64,000 nucleotides of DNA. Origin: CAG-103 sp963627135 (lineage in GTDB: Bacteria; Bacillota; Clostridia; Oscillospirales; Oscillospiraceae). The first letter of the stretch is position 1. Each line of letters opens with the position of its first letter. Shown piece by piece: positions 31,293 to 42,900 of this stretch. A program made the position numbers and the translations under genes. The DNA lies in assembly GCA_963627135.1 (NCBI GenBank), contig CAVFZY010000010.1, positions 62,001 through 126,000 on the forward strand. The letters are read 5' to 3'. A model generated the notes under the pieces. It ran no database searches. It was not told the DNA's origin and was given only the letters and a program-made list of their open reading frames with translations.

Positions 31293-31321
31293 AGCGTATG
31301 CAGGGCGGGCGGGCGATATGC
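31293..31321 (-). promoter_or_regulatory. SigE-like sporulation promoter for yabP
   Basis: Minus strand GCATATC (31315-31321), 14 bases, CATACGCT (31293-31300). This matches the mother-cell SigE pattern (about kmATATT, 14-15 bases, CATACAmT) with one mismatch in each box. In Bacillus subtilis yabP and yabQ are SigE-controlled, which supports the call. Confidence 0.6.
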
Positions 31322-31382
31322 GGGGAGGGGCGGGCTTTGAGGCAGCACCGGTCATGCGCTGCGGGTTCGACGCGCACCCGAG

Positions 31383-31607
31383 CCTTCTCCTTGAGGAGAA
31401 GGTGCTGAGCGCAGCGAGGCGGATGAGGTGGAACGGCTGCGGTTTCCTCCAGTGAAACCGGCAATGCACCGCGCATCCCACAACACCACATCCGTCGCGG
31501 CACTGGTCGAGCGAATGTAGAAACGGAATTACCATGGTGTGTGACGTCAGGAAACACCTCATCCGTCGCGGCGTGCCGCCGCGCCACCTTCCCCTCAAGG
31601 GGAAGGC
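31383..31607. repeat. REP-like element R1 with internal duplication
   Basis: Starts with CCTTCTCCTTGAGGAGAAGG and GAGCGCAGCGAGGCGGATGA, ends with CACCTCATCCGTCGCGGC and CCTTCCCCTCAAGGGGAAGG. The segment CATCCGTCGCGGC occurs twice (about 31490 and 31558), so the right arm appears partly duplicated. 31608-31750 contains only its decayed flank (CTCATCCGAGGCGGGCCTTG). Confidence 0.7.
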
Positions 31608-31751
31608 ATTGCCTTACGGCAATGCATAATCTCATCCGAGGCGGGCCTTGCCCCCTCGGGCTCCCCTGGGCGCAGATGCCTCTCCATCACGCACCATTCG
31701 GTTGATTGTTGATTATTGTATTATGTAAACTTTACATCGGCATAGATACAC

Positions 31752-31789
31752 AAAAATCAGGCCGTTTCGGATGCGGAACGGCCTGATTT
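31752..31789 (-). terminator. Terminator of the ylxM-rsmA block
   Basis: Minus strand AAATCAGGCCGTT / AACGGCCTGATTTTTGTG hairpin. It is flanked by near-copies of the 11-mer: ATTATGTAAAC (31720) and GTTATGTTAAC (31796). Confidence 0.85.
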
Positions 31790-31801
31790 CATTTCGTTAT
31801 G

Positions 31802-32662
31802 TTAACGGATTTCGCTACCGAGCGCGTCACTCAGGACAGCGAACTGGGCGAGGCTGAGCGTCTCGCCGCGCACGCGCGCATCGAGCCCGCAGGCGGCGAC
31901 GGCCGCAGCGGCGCGCGCCTTGTCGCAGCCGGGCACACCGGCCGAGAGCGCGTTGACGAGCGTCTTGCGGCGCTGGTTGAACGCCGCGCGCACGACGGTG
32001 AACATCCATTTTTCATCCCGCACCGCGACAGGCTTTGTTTCGCGCACGCGCAGGCGCACGACGGTGCTCGTGACCTTCGGCGCGGGGACAAAGCAGTGCG
32101 GCGGCACGTCGAACAGGAGCTCCGGCTGCGCGTGCCACTGCACGAACACGGTCAGCGCGCCGTAATCTGCCGTGCCGGGCCGGGCGCACAGGCGGCGCGC
32201 GACCTCACGCTGGATCATGACGGTGACGGTGTCGAAGCACCCGGCGGTGAGAAAGGCCGTGAGCAGCGGCGACGTGACGTTATACGGCAGGTTCGCGCAC
32301 ACGACGGGGCGCAGGCCGTGAAAGCGCTCGGCCACCAGCTGCGGCAGGTCGAGCGCGAGCACGTCGCCAAAGACGAGCTCCACGTTTTCATAGCCGGCGA
32401 GCGTTTCGGCCAGCACGGGGCGCAGGCGCTCGTCGAGCTCGACGGAGACGACCTTCCCGGCGCGCTGCGCGAGCTGCTCGGTCAGGCAGCCGATGCCGGG
32501 GCCGACCTCGAGCACGCCGGTGCGCGCGTCCGCGCCGGAGGCGTCGGCAATGTCGGCCGGGACCCACGCGGCGGTGAGAAAGTTCTGCCCCAGGGACTTG
32601 GAAAATCGGAAATCATGCCGCGCGAGCAGCGCGCGGATGTCCGCGAGATTCGTCAGATTCAT
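31802..32662 (-). CDS. rsmA: 16S rRNA dimethyladenosine transferase
   Basis: A 286-residue SAM-dependent methyltransferase that dimethylates two adjacent adenosines near the 3-prime end of 16S rRNA. Family motifs are complete: FSKSLGQNFLTAAW, the SAM site VLEVGPGIGCLTEQLA, VVSVELDERL, VFGDVLALDLP, and the catalytic ANLPYNVTSPLLTAFL; the C-terminal domain has VRAAFNQRRKTLVNAL. It follows the trmD fusion by 10 bases and ends the leftward block. The usual partner after trmD, rplS, is not here. Confidence 0.97.
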   Translation of the reverse strand: MNLTNLADIRALLARHDFRFSKSLGQNFLTAAWVPADIADASGADARTGVLEVGPGIGCLTEQLAQRAGKVVSVELDERLRPVLAETLAGYENVELVFGDVLALDLPQLVAERFHGLRPVVCANLPYNVTSPLLTAFLTAGCFDTVTVMIQREVARRLCARPGTADYGALTVFVQWHAQPELLFDVPPHCFVPAPKVTSTVVRLRVRETKPVAVRDEKWMFTVVRAAFNQRRKTLVNALSAGVPGCDKARAAAAVAACGLDARVRGETLSLAQFAVLSDALGSEIR

Positions 32663-32672
32663 ACGCAGGCCC

Positions 32673-33959
<1,287 letters not shown>

Positions 33960-33963
33960 GCGC

Positions 33964-34449
33964 TCACATCCCTTCGATCAGGTGCACGACCATGCGCCCG
34001 GCGGCGGGGTCGATGCTGCGCACGAACTCCGGCCGGTCGGGGATGAGCACCTCGCGGTCGCCCTGCACGACGTAGACGCTGCCGCGCGGCAGGTCGAGGA
34101 TCTCGCGCAGGGTGCCGACGATCTCGCCCGCGTCGGTCTCGACGGCGATGCCGAGCAGGTCCTGCTGGAAATACTGCCCCTCCGGCAGCGTGACGTCCGC
34201 GCGCGCAATGGACACGACGCGGTTTTTGAGCGTCATGGCGGCGTTGACATCGTCCACGCCCTGAAACTTCACGACGAGCATGCCCTTGTGCACGCGGCTG
34301 TGCGCGACGTGCACGGGCGCGCCGTCGATATAAAACGTCCGGAAGCCGAGCAGGAACGCCGCGTCATCCGCCCACGGCTGGATGCGCACCTCGCCGCGCA
34401 CGCCGTGCGTGTTGACGATCTTTCCTGCCTCCAGATACGGTTTTTGCAT
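33964..34449 (-). CDS. rimM: Ribosome maturation factor RimM
   Basis: A 161-residue protein that binds S19 and assists 30S head assembly. The N-terminal RimM domain has LEAGKIVNTHGVRGEVRI (the classical GxIxxxHGVRGExxV pattern) and the C-terminal PRC-barrel domain has QQDLLGIAVETDAGEIVG and VLIPDRPEFVRSID. The start at 34449 has a GGGGG site eight bases upstream. It is in the usual place before trmD. Confidence 0.95.
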   Translation of the reverse strand: MQKPYLEAGKIVNTHGVRGEVRIQPWADDAAFLLGFRTFYIDGAPVHVAHSRVHKGMLVVKFQGVDDVNAAMTLKNRVVSIARADVTLPEGQYFQQDLLGIAVETDAGEIVGTLREILDLPRGSVYVVQGDREVLIPDRPEFVRSIDPAAGRMVVHLIEGM

Positions 34450-34517
34450 AGTTATCGTCCCCCTTTTTGGGTGTAGGTGCAAAAAACGCACTGCACGGGT
34501 GCAGCGCGTTTCCTGCG

Positions 34518-34748
34518 TCAATCCATGATCTCCACGGAGACTTTCTTGCCCTTTCTCTGGGCGACGGCCTTCATCAGGATGCGGATCTCTTTGACGATCC
34601 GGCCCTGACGGCCGATGACCTTGCCCATATCGCCGTCGGCGACGCGCACTTCAAACACGGTCTCGCCGTTGGCCTCGCGCTCGGTCACAGAGACCTCGTC
34701 CGGTTTTTCCACGAGGTTCTGCACAATATAGGTCAGAAGCTCTTTCAT
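34518..34748 (-). CDS. khpA: KH-domain RNA-binding protein KhpA
   Basis: A 76-residue single KH-domain protein. The RNA-binding loop is GKVIGRQGRIVKEIRILMKA (GxxG is GRQG), with LLTYIVQNLVEKPDEVSV at the N-terminus. KhpA works with KhpB in post-transcriptional control and cell elongation in Firmicutes. It lies between rpsP and rimM, the standard order; AGGAGAGACC precedes the ATG. Confidence 0.95.
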   Translation of the reverse strand: MKELLTYIVQNLVEKPDEVSVTEREANGETVFEVRVADGDMGKVIGRQGRIVKEIRILMKAVAQRKGKKVSVEIMD

Positions 34749-34763
34749 CTTTGGGGTCTCTCC

Positions 34764-35006
34764 TTATTCCGCTGCGAGGGCTTTCTTGAGCAGCACACGA
34801 ACGGTATCCGTCGGCTGTGCACCGTTGGCGAGCCAGTAGTTGGCGCGCTCGGCGTCGACGACGATCTTCTTGTCCGCGCTCAGCGGATCGTACGTGCCGA
34901 TCTCCTCAATGCATCTGCCGTCGCGTGCGAAACGGGAGTCCGCCACCACGATGCGGTAGTAGGGGGCCTTCTTGGCGCCCATTCTGCGAAGTCTGATCTT
35001 GACCAT
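34764..35006 (-). CDS. rpsP: 30S ribosomal protein S16
   Basis: An 80-residue protein, normal length. MVKIRLRRMGAKKAPYYRIV and ADSRFARDGRCIEEIGTYDP are diagnostic. GGAGGTGAAGATAC precedes the ATG. A short hairpin (AGCTCCCG / CGGGAGCC, about 35042-35058) separates it from ffh and may adjust the ratio of the two. Confidence 0.97.
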   Translation of the reverse strand: MVKIRLRRMGAKKAPYYRIVVADSRFARDGRCIEEIGTYDPLSADKKIVVDAERANYWLANGAQPTDTVRVLLKKALAAE

Positions 35007-35068
35007 GTATCTTCACCTCCATCAATGTTCTCTATATCTCCAGCTCCCGGCGGGAGCCTGGAACCTGA

Positions 35069-36454
35069 TTAGAATCCGTACGGCCGGCCGCCGCCGCCGA
35101 ACAGATTGCCCAGCGCGCCGAGACCGCCTTTGCCGCCGCGCTTCATGCGGCGCATGGCCTTGCTGTTGCCGGACATCTGGCGCACGAGCTGCTGCATGAG
35201 GTCGAACTGCTTGAGCAGCTTGTTGATCTCGACCACGCTCGTACCGGCGCCCGCCGCGATGCGCTTTTTGCGGCTGGAATTCAGGATGGCGGGGTTGTCG
35301 CGCTCGCCGGGGGTCATGGACTGGATGATCGCCTCGATGCGGCCCATGGCCTTCTCGTCGACGTTCGCGCCCGAGAGGGCCTTGGCATCCATGCCGGGGA
35401 TCATGCCGGCAATGTCCTGCAGGGAACCCATGCCCTTGAGCTGCTGGAGCTGGTCGTAATAATCCGTGAGCGTGAAGCGGTTTTGCCGCAGACGCTCAGC
35501 CATTTCCTCGGCCTTTTTCTGGTCGAGGTTCTGCTCGGCCTTTTCGATGAGCGTGAGCACATCGCCCATGCCGAGGATGCGGCTGGCCATGCGGTCGGGG
35601 TGGAAGGGCTCGATCTGGTCGAGCTTCTCGCCAATGCCGGCAAACTTGATGGGCTTGCCGGTCAGCGCCTTGATCGACAGCGCGGCGCCGCCGCGGGCGT
35701 CGCCGTCGAGCTTCGTGAGCATGACGCCGGTGATGTCGAGCGCCTCGTCAAAGGCCTGCGCGGTCGCGACCGCGTCCTGGCCGATCATCGCGTCGATGAC
35801 GAGCAGGATCTCCGCGGGATCAACGGCGGCCTTGATGTTCTGCAGCTCGGTCATGAGCGCCTCGTCGATGTGCAGGCGGCCGGCCGTGTCGAGAAACACG
35901 AGGTCGTTGCCGTGCTTTTTCGCGTGCTCGATGCCGGCCTTCGCGATCTCGACCGGGTCACCCTGCCCCATCTGGAACACGGGAATGTCGAGCTGGCGGC
36001 CGACGGTCTCGAGCTGCTGGATGGCCGCAGGACGGTACACGTCGCACGCGACGAGCAGCGGACGCTTGCCCTGCTTGCGCATGAGGCCGGCGAGCTTGGC
36101 GCCGTTGGTCGTCTTGCCCGCGCCCTGCAGACCGACGAGCATGACAACGCTCGGCGAGTGGGAGCTGATGTTCAGCTTCTGGTTCTCGCTGCCCATGAGA
36201 GCGGTGAGCTCCTCGTTGACGATCTTGATGACCATCTGCGCGGGCGAAAGGCTCTCGAGCACATCCGCGCCCGTGGCGCGCTCGGTCACCTTGCGCACAA
36301 AGTCCTTGACGACCTTGAAGTTCACGTCCGCCTCGAGCAGCGCGAGCTTGACCTCACGCATGGCCTCCTTTACATCGGCCTCCGTGAGCCGGCCCTTGCC
36401 GCGCAGGCGTTTGAACGCCTCGGTCAGCTTGTCCGACAGGGATTCAAATGCCAT
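35069..36454 (-). CDS. ffh: Signal recognition particle protein Ffh
   Basis: A 461-residue GTPase that binds signal sequences and the SRP RNA. NG domain: VVMLVGLQGAGKTTNGAKLA (G1), DVYRPAAIQQLETVG, LVFLDTAGRLHIDE (G3), VMLTKLDGDARGGAAL (G4 TKLD) and KFAGIGEKLDQIEPFHPDRM. The methionine-rich M domain spans about 325-440 (LQQLKGMGSLQDIAGMIPGM, LVRQMSGNSKAMRRMKRGGK). The start at 36454 begins MAFESLSDKLTEAFKRLRGK. It follows the ylxM stop by five bases. Confidence 0.97.
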   Translation of the reverse strand: MAFESLSDKLTEAFKRLRGKGRLTEADVKEAMREVKLALLEADVNFKVVKDFVRKVTERATGADVLESLSPAQMVIKIVNEELTALMGSENQKLNISSHSPSVVMLVGLQGAGKTTNGAKLAGLMRKQGKRPLLVACDVYRPAAIQQLETVGRQLDIPVFQMGQGDPVEIAKAGIEHAKKHGNDLVFLDTAGRLHIDEALMTELQNIKAAVDPAEILLVIDAMIGQDAVATAQAFDEALDITGVMLTKLDGDARGGAALSIKALTGKPIKFAGIGEKLDQIEPFHPDRMASRILGMGDVLTLIEKAEQNLDQKKAEEMAERLRQNRFTLTDYYDQLQQLKGMGSLQDIAGMIPGMDAKALSGANVDEKAMGRIEAIIQSMTPGERDNPAILNSSRKKRIAAGAGTSVVEINKLLKQFDLMQQLVRQMSGNSKAMRRMKRGGKGGLGALGNLFGGGGRPYGF

Positions 36455-36459
36455 GGTAT

Positions 36460-36810
36460 CTATCCTTTCAGATCCTGAAGCTGCCGCAGCGCCTGCTCGG
36501 CCAGGGGCTGGGCGTCGCCGCCGACGGTATCGCGCAGCTTCGTGAGCGTATCCTCCAGCGCGGCCGCGGCCGTGCGCTGCGCAGCGAAGCGCTGCACCAG
36601 ACCGAGCCGGGCCTCCGTATCGCGCAGCGCGGCGTCCGCGCGGCGGATGTTGTCCCACACGCCCTGACGCGAAATGCCGCTGCTGGCGGCGATCTCCGCC
36701 AGAGAGAGGTCCTGATTATAATGGAGGTCGTAATACTCCCGCTGCTTGTCCGTGAGCAGATCACCGTAAAAATCGAACAGCATCGTGCGCCACACGGTCT
36801 CATCCGGCAT
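36460..36810 (-). CDS. ylxM: YlxM family DNA-binding/SRP-associated protein
   Basis: A 116-residue protein with a sigma-70 region-4-like helix-turn-helix: LLTDKQREYYDLHYNQDLSL and EIAASSGISRQGVWDNIRRA. In streptococci the YlxM protein modulates SRP GTPase assembly, and the gene nearly always precedes ffh, as here. I chose the ATG at 36810 because GAGGAGGG lies 10 bases upstream. The first gene of the leftward translation-related block; its leader has a hairpin (36821-36857). Confidence 0.92.
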   Translation of the reverse strand: MPDETVWRTMLFDFYGDLLTDKQREYYDLHYNQDLSLAEIAASSGISRQGVWDNIRRADAALRDTEARLGLVQRFAAQRTAAAALEDTLTKLRDTVGGDAQPLAEQALRQLQDLKG

Positions 36811-36820
36811 GGTGGGGTCC

Positions 36821-36857
36821 CTCCTCGCTGTAAACCATTTTTCCTTTACAGCAGGAG
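36821..36857 (-). promoter_or_regulatory. 5-prime hairpin in the ylxM-ffh leader
   Basis: Minus strand CTCCTGCTGTAAA (36845-36857) can pair with TTTACAGCGAGGAG (36821-36834), loop GGAAAAATGG. The inner 8 bp GCTGTAAA/TTTACAGC are perfect, and the outer part would bury the AGGAG of the ylxM ribosome binding site. Transcription is expected to begin within or just before the first arm. Confidence 0.6.
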
Positions 36858-36858
36858 T

Positions 36859-36887
36859 AGTATACGCCAAGGCTGCGCGGGTGTCAA
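36859..36887 (-). promoter_or_regulatory. Strong promoter of the ylxM-ffh-rpsP-khpA-rimM-trmD-rsmA block
   Basis: Minus strand consensus TTGACA (36882-36887), 17 bases, TATACT (36859-36864). Confidence 0.85.
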
Positions 36888-36968
36888 GTATTTTTTCTTG
36901 TCACCGCATAGATTTCCCGCCGGATGGGAAAAATTTCGGTATTGCAAACCGTTTCTGGAGGGATCTTC

Positions 36969-39900
36969 ATGGCCGAAACCAACACTGCCGCCCTGCGCAC
37001 ACAGGGCGCGTGCGACGCCCGCGCCCTGACCGTGACCGGCCGGGGCCGCGCGAACACCGGGCGCATCCGGCGCGCAGCAAAAGCGCTCGCGCGCATGGCG
37101 CGCACCGTCACGCCCGAGACGCCGAACGGCCAGTGGCTGCGCGACAACCGGAGCTTTACCGCCGCTGCTGCGGGCGATGCCGCGGCGGCCCTGCGGCACG
37201 CGCGCGTGCGCACGGCGGGCGGGCAGACGGCGGGCGGGCAGACGGCATTGGGCACGTGCTGCGCGGGGCTGCTGCGCGCGTGCGAGGGAGCGCTGACGGT
37301 CAAGGCGGCGGAGGCATATCTGGAGGGGTTTCAGGACGTGCTGCCGCTCGAGACGGCGGAGCTGGGCCTGCTCGTGCCGGGGCTGCAGGCGGCCGTGGTG
37401 TGCGCGCTGGCGGACACCTATGCCGGTGACGGCGCGGCCGCGCCCGCGCTCTTCACCTCGCTGCGCGCACTCGGCACGGCAGCGTGGGGTATGCTCGCCG
37501 AGCGGTGCGACCGCGTGGGGCGCATCCTCGCGCACGACCCGGTGGGCGTCTACCCCGCGATGGACGCGGCCACGCGCGCGCACTACCGGCAGAGCGTTGC
37601 GCGGCTGGCGCGACGGACGGGCCGGACGGAGATCGACATTGCCGAGGACGTGCTCGCGCGCGCGCAGAGCAGCGAGGGCGCGCGGCGGCACGTGGGCTGG
37701 TTTTTGCTGCGCGAGGTGCTCGGCGCACCGGAAAAGCGGCGCGACGGCGCGTGGTACATCGCGGCCGTCGTGGTGGGGACGCTGTTTTTGTCGCTGCTGC
37801 TGGGCTTTGCGACCAAAAGCGTGTCGGGCGCGGTGCTGCTGCTCATCCCGGTGTCGGAGGTGGTCAAGGGGCTGCTCGACGCGGTGCTGCTGCACGTGAC
37901 GAAGCCGCGCTTCGTGCCGCGGCTGGCGCTGCGCCGGGGCATCCCGCCGGAGGGGCGGACGCTGTGCGTGATCGCGGCGCTGCTCACCTCTCCGGACGAC
38001 GCGCACGCGCTCGGCGCGCGGCTGGAGGAATACTACCTCTGCAACCGCGACGCGGGCGAGCAGCTCACGTTCGGCCTGCTGGCCGACCTGCCGGAGGCGG
38101 ACATGGAGCACGCGCCCATCGACCCCGCCATCCTGCGCGCGGCGCGCGCGGAGATCGAAACGCTCAACGCACGCTGGGGCAGCCGGTTTTACCTCTTCAC
38201 GCGCCCGCGGGTGCAAACGCCCGACGGGAAATGGAGCGCGTGGGAGCGCAAGCGCGGCGCGCTGCTCTCTCTGGCGCGGCTGGTGCTCGACCGGCCGGGC
38301 GCGCTGCAGTGCACGGCCGGGGACGCGGCGGGCCTGAGCGGCACGGTGTATCTGCTGACGCTCGACGCCGACACGCGCCTGACGCCCGGCGTGGCGCGCG
38401 CGCTCGTGGGCGCGATGCTGCACCCGCTCAACCGCGCCGTGGTGGACGCGCAGCGCGGCGTGGTCACGCGCGGCTACGGCCTGCTGCACCCGCGCATGGC
38501 GACCGAGCTGCAGAGCGCGAACGCCACCGACTGGGCGCGCGTGTTCGCCGGGCCCGGCGGCGCCGACCCCTACGGAGGCGCGTGCGGCGAATTATATATG
38601 GACTGCTTTGACCGCGGCGGCTTCCCGGGCAAGGGCATCCTCGACGCGCGCGCGCTGCTCGACTGCTGCGGCGGCGGGGTCATCCCGGAAGGGCGTGTGC
38701 TGAGCCACGACGCGCTCGAGGGCGCGTACCTGCACGGCGGCTTTCTCGGCGACGTGGAGCTGACGGACACCTTCCCCGCAGCCCCCCTGGCCTGGGGCGC
38801 GCGGGCGCACCGCTGGATCCGCGGCGACTGGCAGAACGCGCCGTGGATCTTTGGGCGGCGCGGGCGGGCGCTGCACCCGATCGACCGGTTCCGGCTGGCG
38901 GACAATCTGCGGCGGTCGCTCGTCGCCCCGGCGACGTGGCTGGCCATTTTCCTCGGCTGCGTGCTGCGCTGGCCGGGGCTGCGGCTGGCGGCCTACGCGG
39001 CGCTGCTGGCGCTGGCACAGGGGCTGATCCGCGCGCTCGGCCAGCCGATCGTGCACCCGGCGGACACGCGTGTGCGCTACCACAGCGACGTGCTGCACGG
39101 GCTTGCCAGCGCCGTGGCGCAGACGGTGCTGCGGCTGATTTTGCTGCCGTGGGAGGCGGTGCTCAATACCTCCGCCATCGTGACGGCGCTGTGGCGCATG
39201 GCCGTGTCGCACCAAAACCTCCTGCAGTGGCAGACGGCGGCGCAGCGGGCGGGCAAACGCGACGGGCTGGGCGCGTATCTGCGCGCGCTCTGGCCGGCGA
39301 GCGCGCTGGGCCTGCTCACGGCCATCCTGACGCCGAGCCCGACGGGGCTGGCCGCCGGCATCATGTGGGTGCTCAGTCCCTTCGTGCTGGCGGCGCTCGG
39401 CGCACCGAACACGACCGGGGCAGCGCCGCTGCAGCGCGCGGCGCAGCGCGAGCTGCTGGGCTGGGCAAAGGCGACGTGGCAGTATTTTGAGACGTTCTGC
39501 ACGGCCGAGGATCACTACCTGCCGCCGGACAACGTGCAGTCCCAGCCGCCGACCGGTACGGCGCACCGCACGTCGCCGACGAACATGGGGCTCGCGCTCG
39601 TGTCCGCCCTCGGCGCACACGCGCTGGGCATCGACGGCGGGCGCGGGCTGGAACTGGCGGAGCGGATGCTCACGACCATGGAGCAATTACCCCGCTGGAA
39701 CGGGCATTTTTACAACTGGTATCACACGTGCACGCTGCGGCCGATGCCGCCGCTGTATGTGTCCACGGTGGACAGCGGCAACTGCGCCGCCGCCCTGCTC
39801 ACGGCGGCAAACGCCCTGCGCGGCTGGGGGCGGGACGATCTCGCGGCGCGGGCGCAGCAGCTTTGCGACGGCATGGACTTCGGCCCGCTCTACGACCCGC

Positions 39901-42900
39901 AGCGGCGGCTGATGCACATCGGCATCAACACCGGCAGCGGCAAGTGGTCGGAGAGTTACTACGACCTGCTGGCGAGCGAGGCGCGGCTGACGTCGTACTT
40001 TGCCGTGGCGCGGGGCGACGTGCCGCGCGAGCACTGGCGCGCCCTGTCACGCGCGCAGGTGCAAAAGGACCACTACCGCGGCTGCGTGTCGTGGTCGGGG
40101 TCGATGTTCGAGTACCTGATGCCGGAGCTGTTTCTGCCGCCGGTGCGCGACTCCCTGCTGTGGGAGAGCGCGAAGTTCTGCCTCTACGTGCAGCGGCGGC
40201 GCGTGCGCCTGGGGCAGGCGTGGGGCGTGTCGGAGAGCGCGTACTTCGCGCTCGACAGCGCGCTGAGCTACCGCTACAAGGCGCACGGCTGCGCGGCGCT
40301 GGCCCTGCAGCCGGGCATGGACAAAGAGCTGGTGCTCTCACCGTACAGCAGCTTTCTCGCGCTGGCGGTGGAGCCGCGCGCGGCGATGCGCAACCTGCGC
40401 AGGCTCGCGGCGCTCGGGCTGCTGGGGCAGCACGGATTTTTCGACGCGCTCGACTGCACCCGCGCGCGCACGGGCAGCGGCGGGCAGATCGTGCGCTGCG
40501 TGATGGCGCACCACCAGGGCATGAGCCTGCTGGCGGCGTGCAACGCGCTGTGCAATGATCAGGTGCGGCGGTGGTTCTTCGCCGACCCCGCCATGCGCGC
40601 GCACGCGACCCTGCTGTCCGAGCGGCTGCCGCTGGGCGCACCGGCGCTGCGGCGGCGCGCGGAGGAGCCGGCCGAAAAGGCGCGCCGCCGCGCCCTGCCG
40701 GACTATGCGGCCGAGGGCACGGGCATCGACGCGGAGGCCCCGCGCTGCGCGCTGCTCTCGAACGGCACGTACTGCCTCGCCGTGACCGAGGCCGGACAGA
40801 GCTTTGCGCGCTGGCACGCGCTGAGCGTCTGCCGCCGCGGCACACGCGCAGACCCCGCCGCCGGGCCGGTCGTGCGGCTGGAGACGGAGCACTTTTCCGC
40901 CCCGCTGCTGCCGGGCACGGCCGAGGGCGCGCAGTGGCGCTTCACGGTGCGCGCAGCGCAGTTCACCACCCGGCACGGGGACGTGACCGCCGTGCAGACG
41001 CTGACCGTGCCCGGCCGCGCCAACGGCGAGGTGCGCGCGCTGACGCTCTCGTCCCCGAACGGGATTCAGGGCACGGTGCGGTTCGTGTTCGAGGCCGTGC
41101 TCGCGTCCTGGGAGGATTATGTCAACCACCCGGCGTTCGCGCGGCTGGGCTTTCAGAGCGTGCTGCGGCGCGACGCGCTGCTGCTGCGCCACCTCGGCCG
41201 CGGCGAGAAGCCGGAAGCGTGGCTGTGCGCCGCGTGCGACCGGCCGGGCACGTGGCGGGCCGAAGGGCCGGTGCCGGGGTGGCTGCGCGCGGGGCGCGTG
41301 GAGCTGACGGTGCCGGTGCAGGCGGCGCCGGACACGCCGTGGCGCGTGCGCTTTGCGCTCGGCGTGGGTGCGCGCGAGGACGATGCGTTCACGGCGGCGC
41401 AGCGCGCGCTCGTGCTGCCGCCCGCGATGGCGGCGGCGCTGCCGGGCGAGCTCGCGGCGCAGTACGTCATGACGGGTGCGGAACTCGATGACGCGATGGC
41501 GGCGGTCTCTCCCCTGCTGTTCCCGGCCGTGGCGGCGGACACCGTGCCGGAGCAGCTTAAGCGCCCCGCGCTCTGGGCGCAGGGCATCTCGGGCGACCTG
41601 CCGGTGTGGTGCGCAGAGGCGGAGCGCGGCGTGCTGCGGCAGTGGGCGCTGCTGCGCGCGCTGGGCGTGGCGTGCGACCTCACGCTGCGCAGCGCCGACG
41701 GCGGGGACTACCAGCAGCCGACGGCCGGAAAGGTGCGCGGCTGGCTCGCGGCGCTCGACCTCGCGCACACGCTCGATGCGCCCGGCGGCGTGCACCTCGT
41801 GCCGGAGGGGGCTTTCCCCGGTGTGGCGGCGGCTGCGGCCATCCGCCCCGGCATGGCGCGCACGCGCTGCACGCTGCCGCTGCTGCCCCCGCCGGGCGAC
41901 CGGCGGTATCTGCCCACGGGCAGCGATGTGCGCTGGGACGACGACGGCACGGTAGCTTTCATCGGGCTGCCGCCGCGCGCGTGGAGCCAGGTGCTGACCA
42001 ACGGGCGCTTCGGCTTTCTCGCCACCGACGCGGGCACGGGCCACATGTGGCACCGCAACGCGCACACCGGGCGCATCAACCGCTGGCTGTGCGACCCGTG
42101 GGTGCTGCGCGGCACGGAGACACTGCGCATGGCATCGCGCGCGGGTGCGGTGTCGCTCTTTGACGACGACGGCCAGGCGCGGGTGGAATACGGCTTCGGC
42201 TGGGCGGCGTGGGAGCGCAGCGTGGACGGCATGTCCGTGCGCGTGACGGCGTTCGTGCCTGAGAACGCCGACGCGCGCGTGCTGCTCATCGAGTGCGCGG
42301 GGCGCGCGCGCATCATGTGGCACACCGACCTCGTCTGCGCCGGGCGCGACGCGGACGCGCCCGCCGTGGTGACGGCGTACGCAGACGGTCTGCTCACGGC
42401 CGAGAACGTGCGCGCGGACGCGCCCGAACTCTTCTGCGCGGCGGCGAGCATGCCGCTCACGGGCTGGACGTGCGACCGGTTTTCATTTCTGCGCGGGCAG
42501 ATGGACGCGCGCGCGGGCGCGGGGCTGAGCCCCTGCTTTGCGCTCGAGGGGGTCATTGACCGGCAAGGCGTGATCGTCTGCGGGTGCGACACGCGCGCCA
42601 ACCTCCTGCGCCTGACGCAGCCGGACGAGGCCGCGCACGCGCTGCGCGCGACGCGCGAGCGGTGGCTGGGTGCGGTGTCGCGCCTGTGGATGACGACGCC
42701 GGACGCGGACATGAACCGCTATCTCGGCGGCTGGGCGGCATATCAGACGCTGTGCTGCCGGCTGCTCGCGCGCACGAGCCTGTACCAGAACGGCGGCGCG
42801 TTCGGCTTCCGCGACCAGCTGCAGGACGCAGTCAACCTTCTGCTGCTCGACAGCGCGCCTGCGCGCGAGCAGATCGGCCGCGCGTGCGCGCACCAGTTCG

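Noticed and set aside
31384..31612. Small frames inside the REP-like elements
   Set aside because: The same palindromic sequence recurs at five places with different frames and stops; it is repeat sequence, not coding.
34441..34521. Upstream extension of rimM to 34521
   Set aside because: The added residues overlap the end of khpA and are not part of the RimM domain, which begins right after the ATG at 34449.
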